A stretch of 52,591 bases of DNA, taken from assembly GCF_005886535.1 (NCBI RefSeq), contig NZ_PNDS01000105.1:1-52591 (forward strand), in the 5' to 3' direction. The position numbers and the translations under genes are program-made. This DNA is from Pseudoalteromonas sp. S2755. Lineage in GTDB: Bacteria > Pseudomonadota > Gammaproteobacteria > Enterobacterales > Alteromonadaceae. Shown piece by piece: positions 43,060 through 51,572 of this stretch (its first letter is position 1; the number at the start of each line of letters is the position of its first letter). Under the pieces are notes generated by a model, which saw only the letters and a program-made list of their open reading frames with translations, had not been told where the DNA came from and made no database searches.

Positions 43060-43851
43060 TCAAAAAACGTAGCTAAGTGACAAGCCAATGCTTTCACCAT
43101 GCTCAATTCTATCGTTAAAACTGACAATTGCTTTGGTGATAGGACTATCCATAATACCTGATGCATATTTGGTGTAGCTGACGTGGCCATCGACTATCCA
43201 ATTTTCTGTTAAAGCGCGTGAAAATCCGAGCTTTACCCCAAGATTTGCCCCGCCTTTGGCATCGTAACCTTTAAATGGTGCGCCACCGTAGTAATAATCT
43301 AACATGGCCGAGTTTCGGTATTGTGCACCGACTGCGCTATAAAAGTGCCAGTTTTTGTATTGCCAGGGTTTAGAAATCCATAATGAAGCGTAGCGACCAT
43401 CTGAATAATCTGAGTTAATCACTTTTGGTGCAACAATAGCTCTAATTTGTAAGCCAAATACATCCCCTGTAGCTCTTACCCCAAGATAAGACGAAGTACT
43501 TAGCTCATAGCGAGTCCCGCCAAAACGGTAATTTATTCGCCCATGAGCGGTTGAGAGTAGGGCATCAAATTCCCAATTTTCTGTTTCATAAAACTGATAA
43601 CCGAGTGCAAGTGCTGGGTCAAACTTCTCAGCGCGGCCTGGAAACTCGACAAATAGACCATTACTAAAATAGTAGGCACCATGTACAGTAGGCAAAAGCG
43701 AGGTCTTGGCATTATTGTAAATATCGCTGTTGTAGTTTATCCCGTAACCAATGGCCAGATAGCCGTGACCTTCTTTTTTTGCGTCAGTGCTTTTGGCCTG
43801 CGCTGTACTTGCGGCCATAAGTGAGGCTGCAATCAATAAATGTGTTTTCAT
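43060..43851 (-). CDS. MipA/OmpV family outer-membrane protein of cassette 2 (263 aa)
   Basis: Outer-membrane barrel of the MipA/OmpV family. Signal peptide MKTHLLIAASLMAASTAQAK. Family hallmarks: YLAIGYGINYNSDIYNN, SLLPTVHGAYYFSNGLFVEF, MLDYYYGG (compare LVDYYYGI in the cassette-1 protein) and IMDSPI (compare MTDSPI), with a final Phe. It heads the second operon and is divergent from the serine hydrolase gene at 44098. Confidence 0.86.
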   Translation of the reverse strand: MKTHLLIAASLMAASTAQAKSTDAKKEGHGYLAIGYGINYNSDIYNNAKTSLLPTVHGAYYFSNGLFVEFPGRAEKFDPALALGYQFYETENWEFDALLSTAHGRINYRFGGTRYELSTSSYLGVRATGDVFGLQIRAIVAPKVINSDYSDGRYASLWISKPWQYKNWHFYSAVGAQYRNSAMLDYYYGGAPFKGYDAKGGANLGVKLGFSRALTENWIVDGHVSYTKYASGIMDSPITKAIVSFNDRIEHGESIGLSLSYVF

Positions 43852-43910
43852 AGCAATTTCTATTAGTTATTAATTTGCTAGTTACTGTAGTGAGTGTAAG
43901 CGAGTATAGC

Positions 43911-44019
43911 TGTATCGACTTTCTGCAAGTTGTATCGAATTGTATCAAGCTTGTTCTGGCCTTCCATAATGGTCTGACATTATGCATGAAAATAAAGGAA
44001 GTCGTTACTGTTTGATACA
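43911..44019. promoter_or_regulatory. TGTATC boxes upstream of cassette 2
   Basis: TGTATCGA at 43911-43918 and 43931-43938 and TGTATCAA at 43941-43948 begin 20 and 10 bp apart, on one face of the helix. A reverse copy, TTGATACA, is at 44012-44019 near the divergent hydrolase gene. The boxes differ from those of cassette 1, consistent with a regulator of different specificity. Confidence 0.5.
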
Positions 44020-44097
44020 TTTTGAAAAAGTCAGAGACAGCATGGCGTACATACCTTAGTTATTGTTTTATCACTTAAACGAAACGAGGTATTTCTC

Positions 44098-45255
44098 ATG
44101 AGAACACTAAAACTGGTCACATTATTGTGTGGTGGACTGTCATTATTTGGCTGTAATGATAGTCAGTCGACGTCGAATGATAACCTGAACCCTGTCTCTC
44201 CTTCTGTTGCGGTAGATGATTTTCAAGGAATGCTCGAACAAAGTGTTGAAGCGGGTATCCCTGGTATTGTGCTTTATATCGATTCACCTTCAATTCAATT
44301 TCAAGGTGCTGCAGGGTTAGCAGATAAAGAAAACATGATACCCATGACCACGGACGCTAGGATCCCAAATGGCAGTGCGGGGAAAAAAGTAACTGCGCTC
44401 TTAATGGCGATGTTGCATGAACAACAGTTATTAGATCTAGATGCACCGATAAGTGACTATTTGTCTGACGAACTTTTACAACAGATAGAAAACAGTGACG
44501 AAATGTATGTTCGGCAGTTACTCAACCATACGGCTGGATTATATGATTATCTCAATGATGCTAACGGTGAATTTTTTGCTGCAGTATTACAACAGCCAGA
44601 CTTAATAAAAACGGACAGCTTTGCACTGCAGTTTGCCCTTAATCAAGACGCCAATTTCAAACCCGGAGCTGCGTGGAAATATTCTAATACCGGATATTTA
44701 TTGGCGGGCCTAATTATGGATAAAGTTTTGGGGGAGCATCACTCAAAGGCGATGCGTGAGTATATCTTTGAACCATTTGGCTTAAGTAGTATGAGTTATG
44801 GAGGGATCGAAAAGGCGTTTGGTGAAATTGCATCAGGGTACTTCGTTGATGATGAGGGCAGTGAAATTAATACGCAGCCTTACTACGCCAATATTGGTGT
44901 GGCTGATGCGCCGATTGTATCGACGGCTAAGGATCTTGGTGACTTATTTAAAATAATGATAACGAGCCCAGATATTCCCGCTAAGGTGCGTGAGCAATTG
45001 CTAGGCGAATCTGTATGGGTGGATACTGATGTCATCGGACAGCAATACAGCATGGGTATCTTTATCGAGCACGTCGGAAATAAACCGGTTTATCATCATA
45101 ACGGTGCTGAGATTGGGTACGCGACGTTAAATTGGTATCTGCCGTCAGAAAACATGGTTATGAGCGCAATTATTAATTGCCAAGGCTACAATCAATGCAA
45201 TGCAGAGATTGATAAAATCTCAGATAAATTACGCGATACACTTTTTGGTTTGTAA
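44098..45255 (+). CDS. Class-C-type serine hydrolase lipoprotein (385 aa)
   Basis: Penicillin-binding-protein-like or beta-lactamase class C family hydrolase. It is a lipoprotein (signal to LFGC, Cys19). Catalytic motifs: S-x-x-K as Ser93-Ala-Gly-Lys96, Y-x-N as Tyr195-Ser-Asn197 (KYSNTGY), and HNGAEIGY replacing K-T-G near residue 344. This set is typical of DD-peptidases and esterases of the family as well as lactamases, so resistance cannot be assumed. It is divergent from cassette 2, whose MipA protein could also touch murein metabolism. Confidence 0.87.
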   Translation: MRTLKLVTLLCGGLSLFGCNDSQSTSNDNLNPVSPSVAVDDFQGMLEQSVEAGIPGIVLYIDSPSIQFQGAAGLADKENMIPMTTDARIPNGSAGKKVTALLMAMLHEQQLLDLDAPISDYLSDELLQQIENSDEMYVRQLLNHTAGLYDYLNDANGEFFAAVLQQPDLIKTDSFALQFALNQDANFKPGAAWKYSNTGYLLAGLIMDKVLGEHHSKAMREYIFEPFGLSSMSYGGIEKAFGEIASGYFVDDEGSEINTQPYYANIGVADAPIVSTAKDLGDLFKIMITSPDIPAKVREQLLGESVWVDTDVIGQQYSMGIFIEHVGNKPVYHHNGAEIGYATLNWYLPSENMVMSAIINCQGYNQCNAEIDKISDKLRDTLFGL

Positions 45256-45260
45256 AGATA

Positions 45261-45284
45261 AGGGGCTACTCAGTGGTAGCCCCT
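45261..45284. terminator. Bidirectional terminator-like hairpin between convergent genes
   Basis: AGGGGCTAC (45261-45269) and GTAGCCCCT (45276-45284) form a perfect 9-bp, GC-rich stem with a 6-base loop, just between the hydrolase stop and the TonB-receptor stop. It lacks a long T run on either side. Confidence 0.6.
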
Positions 45285-45301
45285 CGGATCAATGCAGAAG
45301 T

Positions 45302-48300
45302 CTAAAACTGGTATTTTGCCCCAATAAACGCAAAGCGTCCTACGCCTGAGCCATAGGCGCTATCAAAATTACCTGTACCGCCGACGATGAACGGACCTTT
45401 TTCGTCGAACAGGTTATTCACACCACCATAAACAGAGAGAGTGCGGTTATCGCCTAGCTCCATGCTGTAGTTTACCGTTAAACTATGAGTCGTAACTGAT
45501 GGCAGCGCACCTTGCCAGAGCGGCTCTGGATTGGCTATACAGGTTGTTTCACCTGTTGCACAGCGTTCATTATTCTTCTCGATAGCAGCTTGCCAGTCTT
45601 CATATCTCGAACGGCTGGCTTCTACTGCACCTTTATATTTTGTGCTCCAACGTACACGCCAATCATTCTTATACCAAGTCAGTGAAATAGCGCCTTTGTC
45701 TTCAAAAATATCGGTGCTGAGGTAGCCTTCATAAAGGTCTTCGTATTGCCCGTCAGGACCCGTACTGGTGATTGAGTATTCGATCACGTGTGTCCAATCG
45801 GCTTTCACCTTAAAGCTACCGTAATCGCTAGCGTCATACACATACTCTAGTGCGATATCGTAACCCTTAGTGCGGATCTCATCCGTGTTGATGACACGTT
45901 GATTGACTTCATAAATCTGCCCTTCTTCATCGCGTTTAATATCACGACAAAACTCGTTACTATCACCGAATTCCATAGACGAAGCGTAACAGAACTTAAT
46001 GATGTCTTCGTTAGCCAGTGAGCTTACCGCATCATCAATTTGAATATCGTAGTAATCTAGCGCAATTCTAAAATCCGGCGCAAAGGAAGGCGCTAAAGAT
46101 AAACCAATGGTGATGGTATCTGCGGTTTCTTCAAACAGCTCGCTATTTCCTGAGTTGGGTGAGTAGCCGTTATTTTCGTCTTCAAAAGTACCTTCAGCGG
46201 CTATAGTGGCTTGTATTCCCGCATCTTTGCGGCAGTTGTCATGGCCTGCATCGGTTGACGTCGCGGTAACACCATCACAGATATCATCAAAGCTATCATA
46301 GTCGCCACGAGGTGGTGACATAAGTTCGGTGATTGTCGGTGCTCTCATGGCTCGAGCCCAGTTTGCACGAATGGAATAACCTTCGATTGGCTCATAAATA
46401 AAGCCAGCCTTGTAACTTTGGATTAATCCCGTATTTGCCCAGCTGTAATCTGCGATACGAGCAGAGACCTCAGCGCTAAGCGATTTTGCCATTGGCGCGT
46501 CTTTTAATAGCGGTAACGATAATTCACCGAAGATTTCACGAACGCTTACATCGCCTTCAAATGTAGGAACATAGTTAAACGTTACGCCACCATTTGGCAC
46601 GTTGGTTGATACGCTCTGTGTATCTTTTCTATATTCAAAACCAAATGCCGAGCCAACAGATCCAGCCGGGAGCTCAAATAAATCACCTGTAACAAAGCCA
46701 GATACCGTCACTTGGTCTATATCGGTCGTAATGGAAGGATTGGCGCGAATATAGTCTGCCGCTTCGGGCGTGATTGAGCCTTCTCCGAATAAATTAATTG
46801 GTACACAGCCTTGGCTACGTGCTTGCTCATCTTTACACTGAATCGTACCATCAGCAAGGCGCTCAGCATTTAGCGCTTGTTTAACTCGCGCAACGTAAAT
46901 TTCGTTACTGCGGGTTTGTTCTTGCTTAAATTTACCGTAGCCTACAGAAACATCCCATTCCCAATCATCCCAGATGTAGCCACGTAGGCCACCCCAAGAT
47001 CTGATAGTCGTTCTTTCATTGCTATTGACGATATTACCAACTTCAGTAAATAGCCTATCCCACTTTACGCCTTTTGAGCTTGCCTCAGCTCGAATTGCTT
47101 CTGGCATATATGGGTTATCATAGGGGATACGGCCCATGCAGTCGGAGCCAAATTGATTACTGTTTGGGTCATAGGTCACAATCGCATCGCACTCATCCTC
47201 ACTTTCTGGTGATTTAACATTCCGCGAGGTATTGCGGCTATATTGCAGTTGGAAGTAAGCTTCTATGCCAGAATCAAATTCGTACTCTGTTTTAACTGCC
47301 GCTGAGAGATCTTTGTCAGGCACCTTTAACATCGTAAATTGGTTGAAATTGATACCGTGAAGCTCTTCTTGCCAATCGTCACGTAAGGTAGTGCCGTCAT
47401 ACCAAAAGCCGGAGTTAGGTTTGGCACTGCTTGATTCATCAAATACACCACCGGGAATTGAGTCGCTTAAACTTGCCCACTGGGATTTATCAATATCTCT
47501 CATGCAATGATAGGCACTTTTTGTATCAGGATCGTAGTCGGCAGTGAGCATCACGTTGCACATACGGTCGGTATCGTAGTCCCAGCTATCTTGTTGCTGA
47601 GCACGCTTCCTGTCCCAGTAGCTTAGCCCCTTTTCTTCGTCGTATGTAGCACTGACAAATAAGTAGCCTTTACCATTATCGTAAGTCGTGCCGTAATCAG
47701 CATTTACCGTATATTCACGAGCGCCGCCTTCGGTACTTTCCCCACCCCGAGCACTAAATGTAGCCCCTTCTTGATCTTGCTGAGTAATGATGTTCACAAC
47801 ACCTGCAACTGCATCGGAGCCATACGCCGCTGATGCACCACCAGTAATGATTTCAACTCGCTCAACCATACCTTTGGGAATGGTTGATAGGCTTACATAG
47901 TTGCCCGAATAACTGTTAGAAACTACTCGCCTACCATCAATCAAAGTGAGCGTCCTACTGACACCTAGTTCGCGGAGGTCGATGGTTGAAAGCCCTGTAT
48001 TTTGAACACTGCTTTGCGAGTTACCATTGCCAGTTCCTTCACTGACCTGAGGCATTTCTTCATAGAGAATTTCTGAAAGCGAACCGAAGCCTGCATCATT
48101 GAGAGACTCAGCCCCCATAGTGGCGATAGGAGTCGGCACCGAGAAGCTATCACGCTTGATGCGAGAACCGGTGATGACGATTTTTTCTAGTGACTTATCT
48201 TCACTTTGCTTTGTAACTACCGAACTACTTTGTTCAACTTGTTGACGGTCAACTTTTTGCTCTTCTGCAGTTGCTGTATTACTACATGCTAGCGCAATAG

Positions 48301-48337
48301 ATAGGGCGAGTAATTTAATATTATTGTTAGGTGACAC
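45302..48337 (-). CDS. TonB-dependent outer-membrane receptor 2 (1011 aa)
   Basis: Signal peptide MSPNNNIKLLALSIALACSN to about Ala25, then a Gln/Ser-rich linker, KIVITGSRIKRDSF, the plug domain (about 75-190; TLTLIDGRRVV, VERVEIITGGASAAYGSDA) and the barrel ending in GAKYQF. GTG 48337 is preferred because GAGGG lies seven bases upstream; the frame to 48439 adds 34 unlikely residues. Same subfamily as the receptor at 20329 but divergent. Divergent from a CadC-like regulator, a pairing often seen in Pseudoalteromonas peptide or glycan uptake loci. The ligand is unknown. Confidence 0.9.
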   Translation of the reverse strand: MSPNNNIKLLALSIALACSNTATAEEQKVDRQQVEQSSSVVTKQSEDKSLEKIVITGSRIKRDSFSVPTPIATMGAESLNDAGFGSLSEILYEEMPQVSEGTGNGNSQSSVQNTGLSTIDLRELGVSRTLTLIDGRRVVSNSYSGNYVSLSTIPKGMVERVEIITGGASAAYGSDAVAGVVNIITQQDQEGATFSARGGESTEGGAREYTVNADYGTTYDNGKGYLFVSATYDEEKGLSYWDRKRAQQQDSWDYDTDRMCNVMLTADYDPDTKSAYHCMRDIDKSQWASLSDSIPGGVFDESSSAKPNSGFWYDGTTLRDDWQEELHGINFNQFTMLKVPDKDLSAAVKTEYEFDSGIEAYFQLQYSRNTSRNVKSPESEDECDAIVTYDPNSNQFGSDCMGRIPYDNPYMPEAIRAEASSKGVKWDRLFTEVGNIVNSNERTTIRSWGGLRGYIWDDWEWDVSVGYGKFKQEQTRSNEIYVARVKQALNAERLADGTIQCKDEQARSQGCVPINLFGEGSITPEAADYIRANPSITTDIDQVTVSGFVTGDLFELPAGSVGSAFGFEYRKDTQSVSTNVPNGGVTFNYVPTFEGDVSVREIFGELSLPLLKDAPMAKSLSAEVSARIADYSWANTGLIQSYKAGFIYEPIEGYSIRANWARAMRAPTITELMSPPRGDYDSFDDICDGVTATSTDAGHDNCRKDAGIQATIAAEGTFEDENNGYSPNSGNSELFEETADTITIGLSLAPSFAPDFRIALDYYDIQIDDAVSSLANEDIIKFCYASSMEFGDSNEFCRDIKRDEEGQIYEVNQRVINTDEIRTKGYDIALEYVYDASDYGSFKVKADWTHVIEYSITSTGPDGQYEDLYEGYLSTDIFEDKGAISLTWYKNDWRVRWSTKYKGAVEASRSRYEDWQAAIEKNNERCATGETTCIANPEPLWQGALPSVTTHSLTVNYSMELGDNRTLSVYGGVNNLFDEKGPFIVGGTGNFDSAYGSGVGRFAFIGAKYQF

Positions 48338-48662
48338 GGGAGTCCCTCTTTTAATTTCTGATTGTTGTTTATTTATTAGATAGTTAGGGCTTGTTGAAAG
48401 AAGTACATACCTCATTGTTTTGACTAAGCAAAAAAGCATTGCACCTCATTTTAGCCATTGTGACCGTCACTATAATTCATGCAACGAATTGGACATCTAT
48501 TCTTTGACGTTTTTAACTCTATTTAATATCTATTAAAAAATAAGCATATAATTCAGATTGTTATATCTTTTTTTTGAGGTGTTGCATTGTTGCCATGATG
48601 TTTATCGCGTTACTTTTGTCTTTTGGTCACTAATTTAGGTATGATTTACAACGTGTTTACTC

Positions 48663-50744
48663 ATGGCTTTAAAAATGCAGCACAGTGCGACTTATCAGTT
48701 ATTAGATGTCAATATTGATCCGGTTGGACATATTTTGTCCAGTGCCGGGCAGGAGTGTTGTGTCCAGCCTAAATTTATCGAAGTGTTGACAGTATTGGCG
48801 CTTGCTTACCCAAGCGTAGTTACTCGAGAAGAAATCATTGAGCAGGTTTGGGGGGGGAATCTATTTGTTGGAGAGAAAGCGCTAACTAATGCAATTTGGC
48901 ATCTTCGCAAAACTTTTAAAACCCTACTTGCAAGCAACAAAGAAGAAAGCGGTACTGCTGATTTTGAGGTGATCGAAACCATAAGAAAGTCTGGATATAG
49001 ACTAAAAGTACAGCCAATCTTTATTGATATTAAGGCTACTCCCTGTAAGCCTGATGAGCAAAGTGTACCTTTCAAGCTCAAAGTGACAGGGATAGTAGCT
49101 ACACTATTCATTCTACTCAGTGTTTTTATATATTTCTTAGTTGAACAGTCAAGTCATCAACTCGAAGGCGTGACTGATTATCCTGGACGTGAGCTATTTC
49201 CTAGTGTTTCCCCGAATGAGCAGTACCTAGCATTTGCTTGGCGGAAGTTTGGCAGCCATGCAGGGCTATATTTAAAAAATCTAAAACGTCCTGATGAACC
49301 CCTTGAAGTATTAGTAGATGGTCCTGGAAATGTGTCGGTATCAGTGTGGGGGCGAGATAACCGCACGCTCTATTATATAGAGAAGCATTCAGGGACATGT
49401 ACGGTTAAGTCACTGGATATAGAGACCAAAACACAGTCAAATATAGCTAGCTGTATTGCAGATACGACCACTACCTTAAGCTATTCTAATGAAAAAAACC
49501 TTCTTGGATTTATCGCAAAACAAGACCTTACGGATCCTCCAAAAGTAACCTTGCTAAATTTAAACGATAAAACAGCGACTGAATTAGGTTGTGAGCTAGA
49601 TTGTGAAGGGGGGAGGCTTGAAAGTATTGCGCTTTCTCCCGATGCCAAGCAAATCGTGATTAGTCGCAACTTGCCGAACGGACTTGAAAATCTCTATTTG
49701 AAAAACTTGGATACAGGGAGGGAAGTTAAAATATTAAGTGGGCGTGATGATTTGCGTGGCGTGAGTTGGCATCCCAATGATGATTATTTGGTTGTATCAA
49801 TGATTGAACACGGCACACGCAGCGCGTATAAACTTTCACTTGAAGGTAAAGTATTGGGGACATTGCCATTTAATGGGTTAAGTTACCCAAGTTTTAGTCA
49901 ATCAGGTCGTTTATATTTTCATGACTGGAACATCAATACTTCTATTATGAAACTTGACCTTAACGCGCAAGTCACCAGTTCACCCTTTCCATTACTACAA
50001 TCACAAACTAGCTTCCGTTATCCCAGTTATTCAGCTGTGTTGGAGCGTTTACTCTTTGTGTCTAACCAATCAGGATTTGATGAAATTTGGGTGTCTAATT
50101 TGAAAGGCGATCAACGAATACAACTGACAGATCTTGGGTTACAAGCAATGCACCCTGCATGGTCACCTGATGGCACAAAAGTAATTTTTACTACAAAGTC
50201 ACACCAAGGAAGCCAACTTCAACTTTTGGATATGGCCACTAAACAAGTAACGCAGCTAGAAACTGGGCTAAAGTATCACGGTAAACCCAGCTGGTCTCAA
50301 GACGGTAACTCAATTTATATTTCTGATGACAACAATATATTTCGCATCTTTCTTGATTCAAAACGCGCTCCAGTGAAGTTAACTACTGGCACCACTGCGC
50401 TTGAACATAGCGGGATGTTGTACGTATATAAAAGCGAGACACAAGAAATGTGGCGTATCGATCAGGCAACTGGGGTCGACACGTTGTTATTTGAAAATGC
50501 ACACTTGGCTTCGAGCGCAAGTTGGTCAGTATCTGACGCTGGGCTTTACTATTTATATGTTCGTCGAGGGGACTTTCGGATTAGTTATTTCGACTTTAAC
50601 AGTAAAGCGCACAAAGACATTATCCGTGTGCCAGAACGTAGCTTTAGCCGAAGTCGCGGGCTTGCATATATAGCAGAAAAGCAATGGTTGCTATTTACTG
50701 GTTACGAAATCCCACAAGTAGATATAAAACGAATCGAAATGTAG
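48663..50744 (+). CDS. CadC/ToxR-like membrane regulator with periplasmic propeller (693 aa)
   Basis: One-component transcription factor. An OmpR-type winged helix is at about 25-115 (VVTREEIIEQVW, LTNAIWHLRKTFK, IETIRKSGYRL), a transmembrane helix at about 141-160, and the remaining ~530 residues are periplasmic PD40/WD40-like propeller blades (FPSVSPNEQYLAFAW, HPAWSPDGTKVIFT, KPSWSQDGNSIYIS). It can bind a ligand outside and activate a promoter directly from the membrane. The divergent TonB receptor 2 is the obvious target. The start is uncertain: no strong ribosome-binding site is found, and Met5 is also possible. Confidence 0.87.
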   Translation: MALKMQHSATYQLLDVNIDPVGHILSSAGQECCVQPKFIEVLTVLALAYPSVVTREEIIEQVWGGNLFVGEKALTNAIWHLRKTFKTLLASNKEESGTADFEVIETIRKSGYRLKVQPIFIDIKATPCKPDEQSVPFKLKVTGIVATLFILLSVFIYFLVEQSSHQLEGVTDYPGRELFPSVSPNEQYLAFAWRKFGSHAGLYLKNLKRPDEPLEVLVDGPGNVSVSVWGRDNRTLYYIEKHSGTCTVKSLDIETKTQSNIASCIADTTTTLSYSNEKNLLGFIAKQDLTDPPKVTLLNLNDKTATELGCELDCEGGRLESIALSPDAKQIVISRNLPNGLENLYLKNLDTGREVKILSGRDDLRGVSWHPNDDYLVVSMIEHGTRSAYKLSLEGKVLGTLPFNGLSYPSFSQSGRLYFHDWNINTSIMKLDLNAQVTSSPFPLLQSQTSFRYPSYSAVLERLLFVSNQSGFDEIWVSNLKGDQRIQLTDLGLQAMHPAWSPDGTKVIFTTKSHQGSQLQLLDMATKQVTQLETGLKYHGKPSWSQDGNSIYISDDNNIFRIFLDSKRAPVKLTTGTTALEHSGMLYVYKSETQEMWRIDQATGVDTLLFENAHLASSASWSVSDAGLYYLYVRRGDFRISYFDFNSKAHKDIIRVPERSFSRSRGLAYIAEKQWLLFTGYEIPQVDIKRIEM

Positions 50745-50770
50745 TCATGAGTCACAATTTCTCGACTATC

Positions 50771-50818
50771 ATAACCACAGGTTTGGATAAGAAATTAGCT
50801 ATCCCAAGCTCAGGTTAT
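50771..50818. repeat. Palindromic intergenic repeat (REP-like), full copy
   Basis: Two 19-bp arms, ATAACCACAGGTTTGGATA (50771-50789) and TATCCCAAGCTCAGGTTAT (50800-50818), are complementary apart from about five positions, with a 10-base loop. Related half or degenerate copies stand at 33157-33180 and 52391-52415. It lies between the CadC-like gene and the peroxiredoxin. Confidence 0.6.
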
Positions 50819-50863
50819 ATAACAAACTCAAGGCAATTAGCCCTTAGATGAAGGATTTAAACA

Positions 50864-51337
50864 ATGATTGAAGTTGGACAAAAATTACCACAAACCGAGT
50901 TGAGCGAACTTACCTCAGACGGCATGGTTAATCACGAAGTGACAGCGTTGTTCGCTGGTAAGAAAGTAGTACTGTTTGCGGTTCCTGGTGCCTTTACACC
51001 AACTTGCTCAGCGTCTCATTTACCCGGTTTTGTCGTGAATGCAGATAAATTTGCAGAAAAAGGTGTTGATATCATCGCTTGTGTATCGGTAAACGATGCC
51101 TTTGTAATGAAAGCTTGGGGTGATGCACAAAATGCAGAAGCAATTATGATGCTTGGAGACGGCGATGCAAGCTTTACCAAAGCGTTAGGACTTGAAATGG
51201 ATACCGGTTCATTTGGCGGTGTACGTTCGCAGCGCTATGCTATGATTATTGAAGACGGCGTCGTGACAACACTCAATGTAGAACAACCTAAGCAATTTGA
51301 AGTTAGTAAAGCAGAAGCTATTTTAGATGCTCTATGA
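50864..51337 (+). CDS. Peroxiredoxin, Prx5 type (157 aa)
   Basis: Thiol peroxidase that reduces hydrogen peroxide or organic hydroperoxides. The peroxidatic Cys48 is in the signature PGAFTPTCSASHLPGF. A second cysteine (Cys73, IIACVSVND) is at the usual Prx5-like position of a non-resolving residue. The end of the fold, SQRYAMIIEDGVV, is family-typical, and there is no fused glutaredoxin. It stands alone downstream of the palindromic repeat. Confidence 0.93.
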   Translation: MIEVGQKLPQTELSELTSDGMVNHEVTALFAGKKVVLFAVPGAFTPTCSASHLPGFVVNADKFAEKGVDIIACVSVNDAFVMKAWGDAQNAEAIMMLGDGDASFTKALGLEMDTGSFGGVRSQRYAMIIEDGVVTTLNVEQPKQFEVSKAEAILDAL

Positions 51338-51352
51338 CTGTAAAATTCAATG

Positions 51353-51426
51353 ACCTGAAGTTCAGGTAAATAATACCAGTTCGCTTTGAATGGCCTAAAG
51401 GTGCGCTTGTCTGAGCGAATTGGTAT
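51353..51426. repeat. Palindrome and long inverted repeat after the peroxiredoxin gene
   Basis: ACCTGAAGTTCAGGT at 51353-51367 is a perfect small palindrome. It is followed by ATACCAGTTCGCT (51373-51385) and AGCGAATTGGTAT (51414-51426), 13-bp arms with one mismatch and a 28-base loop. I have a memory of 'ATACCA...GCG...TGGTAT' repeats in many Pseudoalteromonas intergenic regions. It could end the peroxiredoxin transcript. Confidence 0.5.
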
Positions 51427-51572
51427 GAAAAAGAACAACTATTTTTAAGCCACTGATAAGAGGTGATAAATATGCACTCTGATTGGGCTAAATGCCTCTT
51501 AGCTTTTATAAAGCCGCATGGGGGTTAATTTATTTACTGGTATTTTCCGACAATGTCAGAGGTCAATATGTG

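Noticed and set aside
44098..45255. Calling the serine hydrolase an antibiotic-resistance beta-lactamase
   Set aside because: The motifs fit DD-peptidases and esterases equally, and the third motif is HNG rather than KTG.
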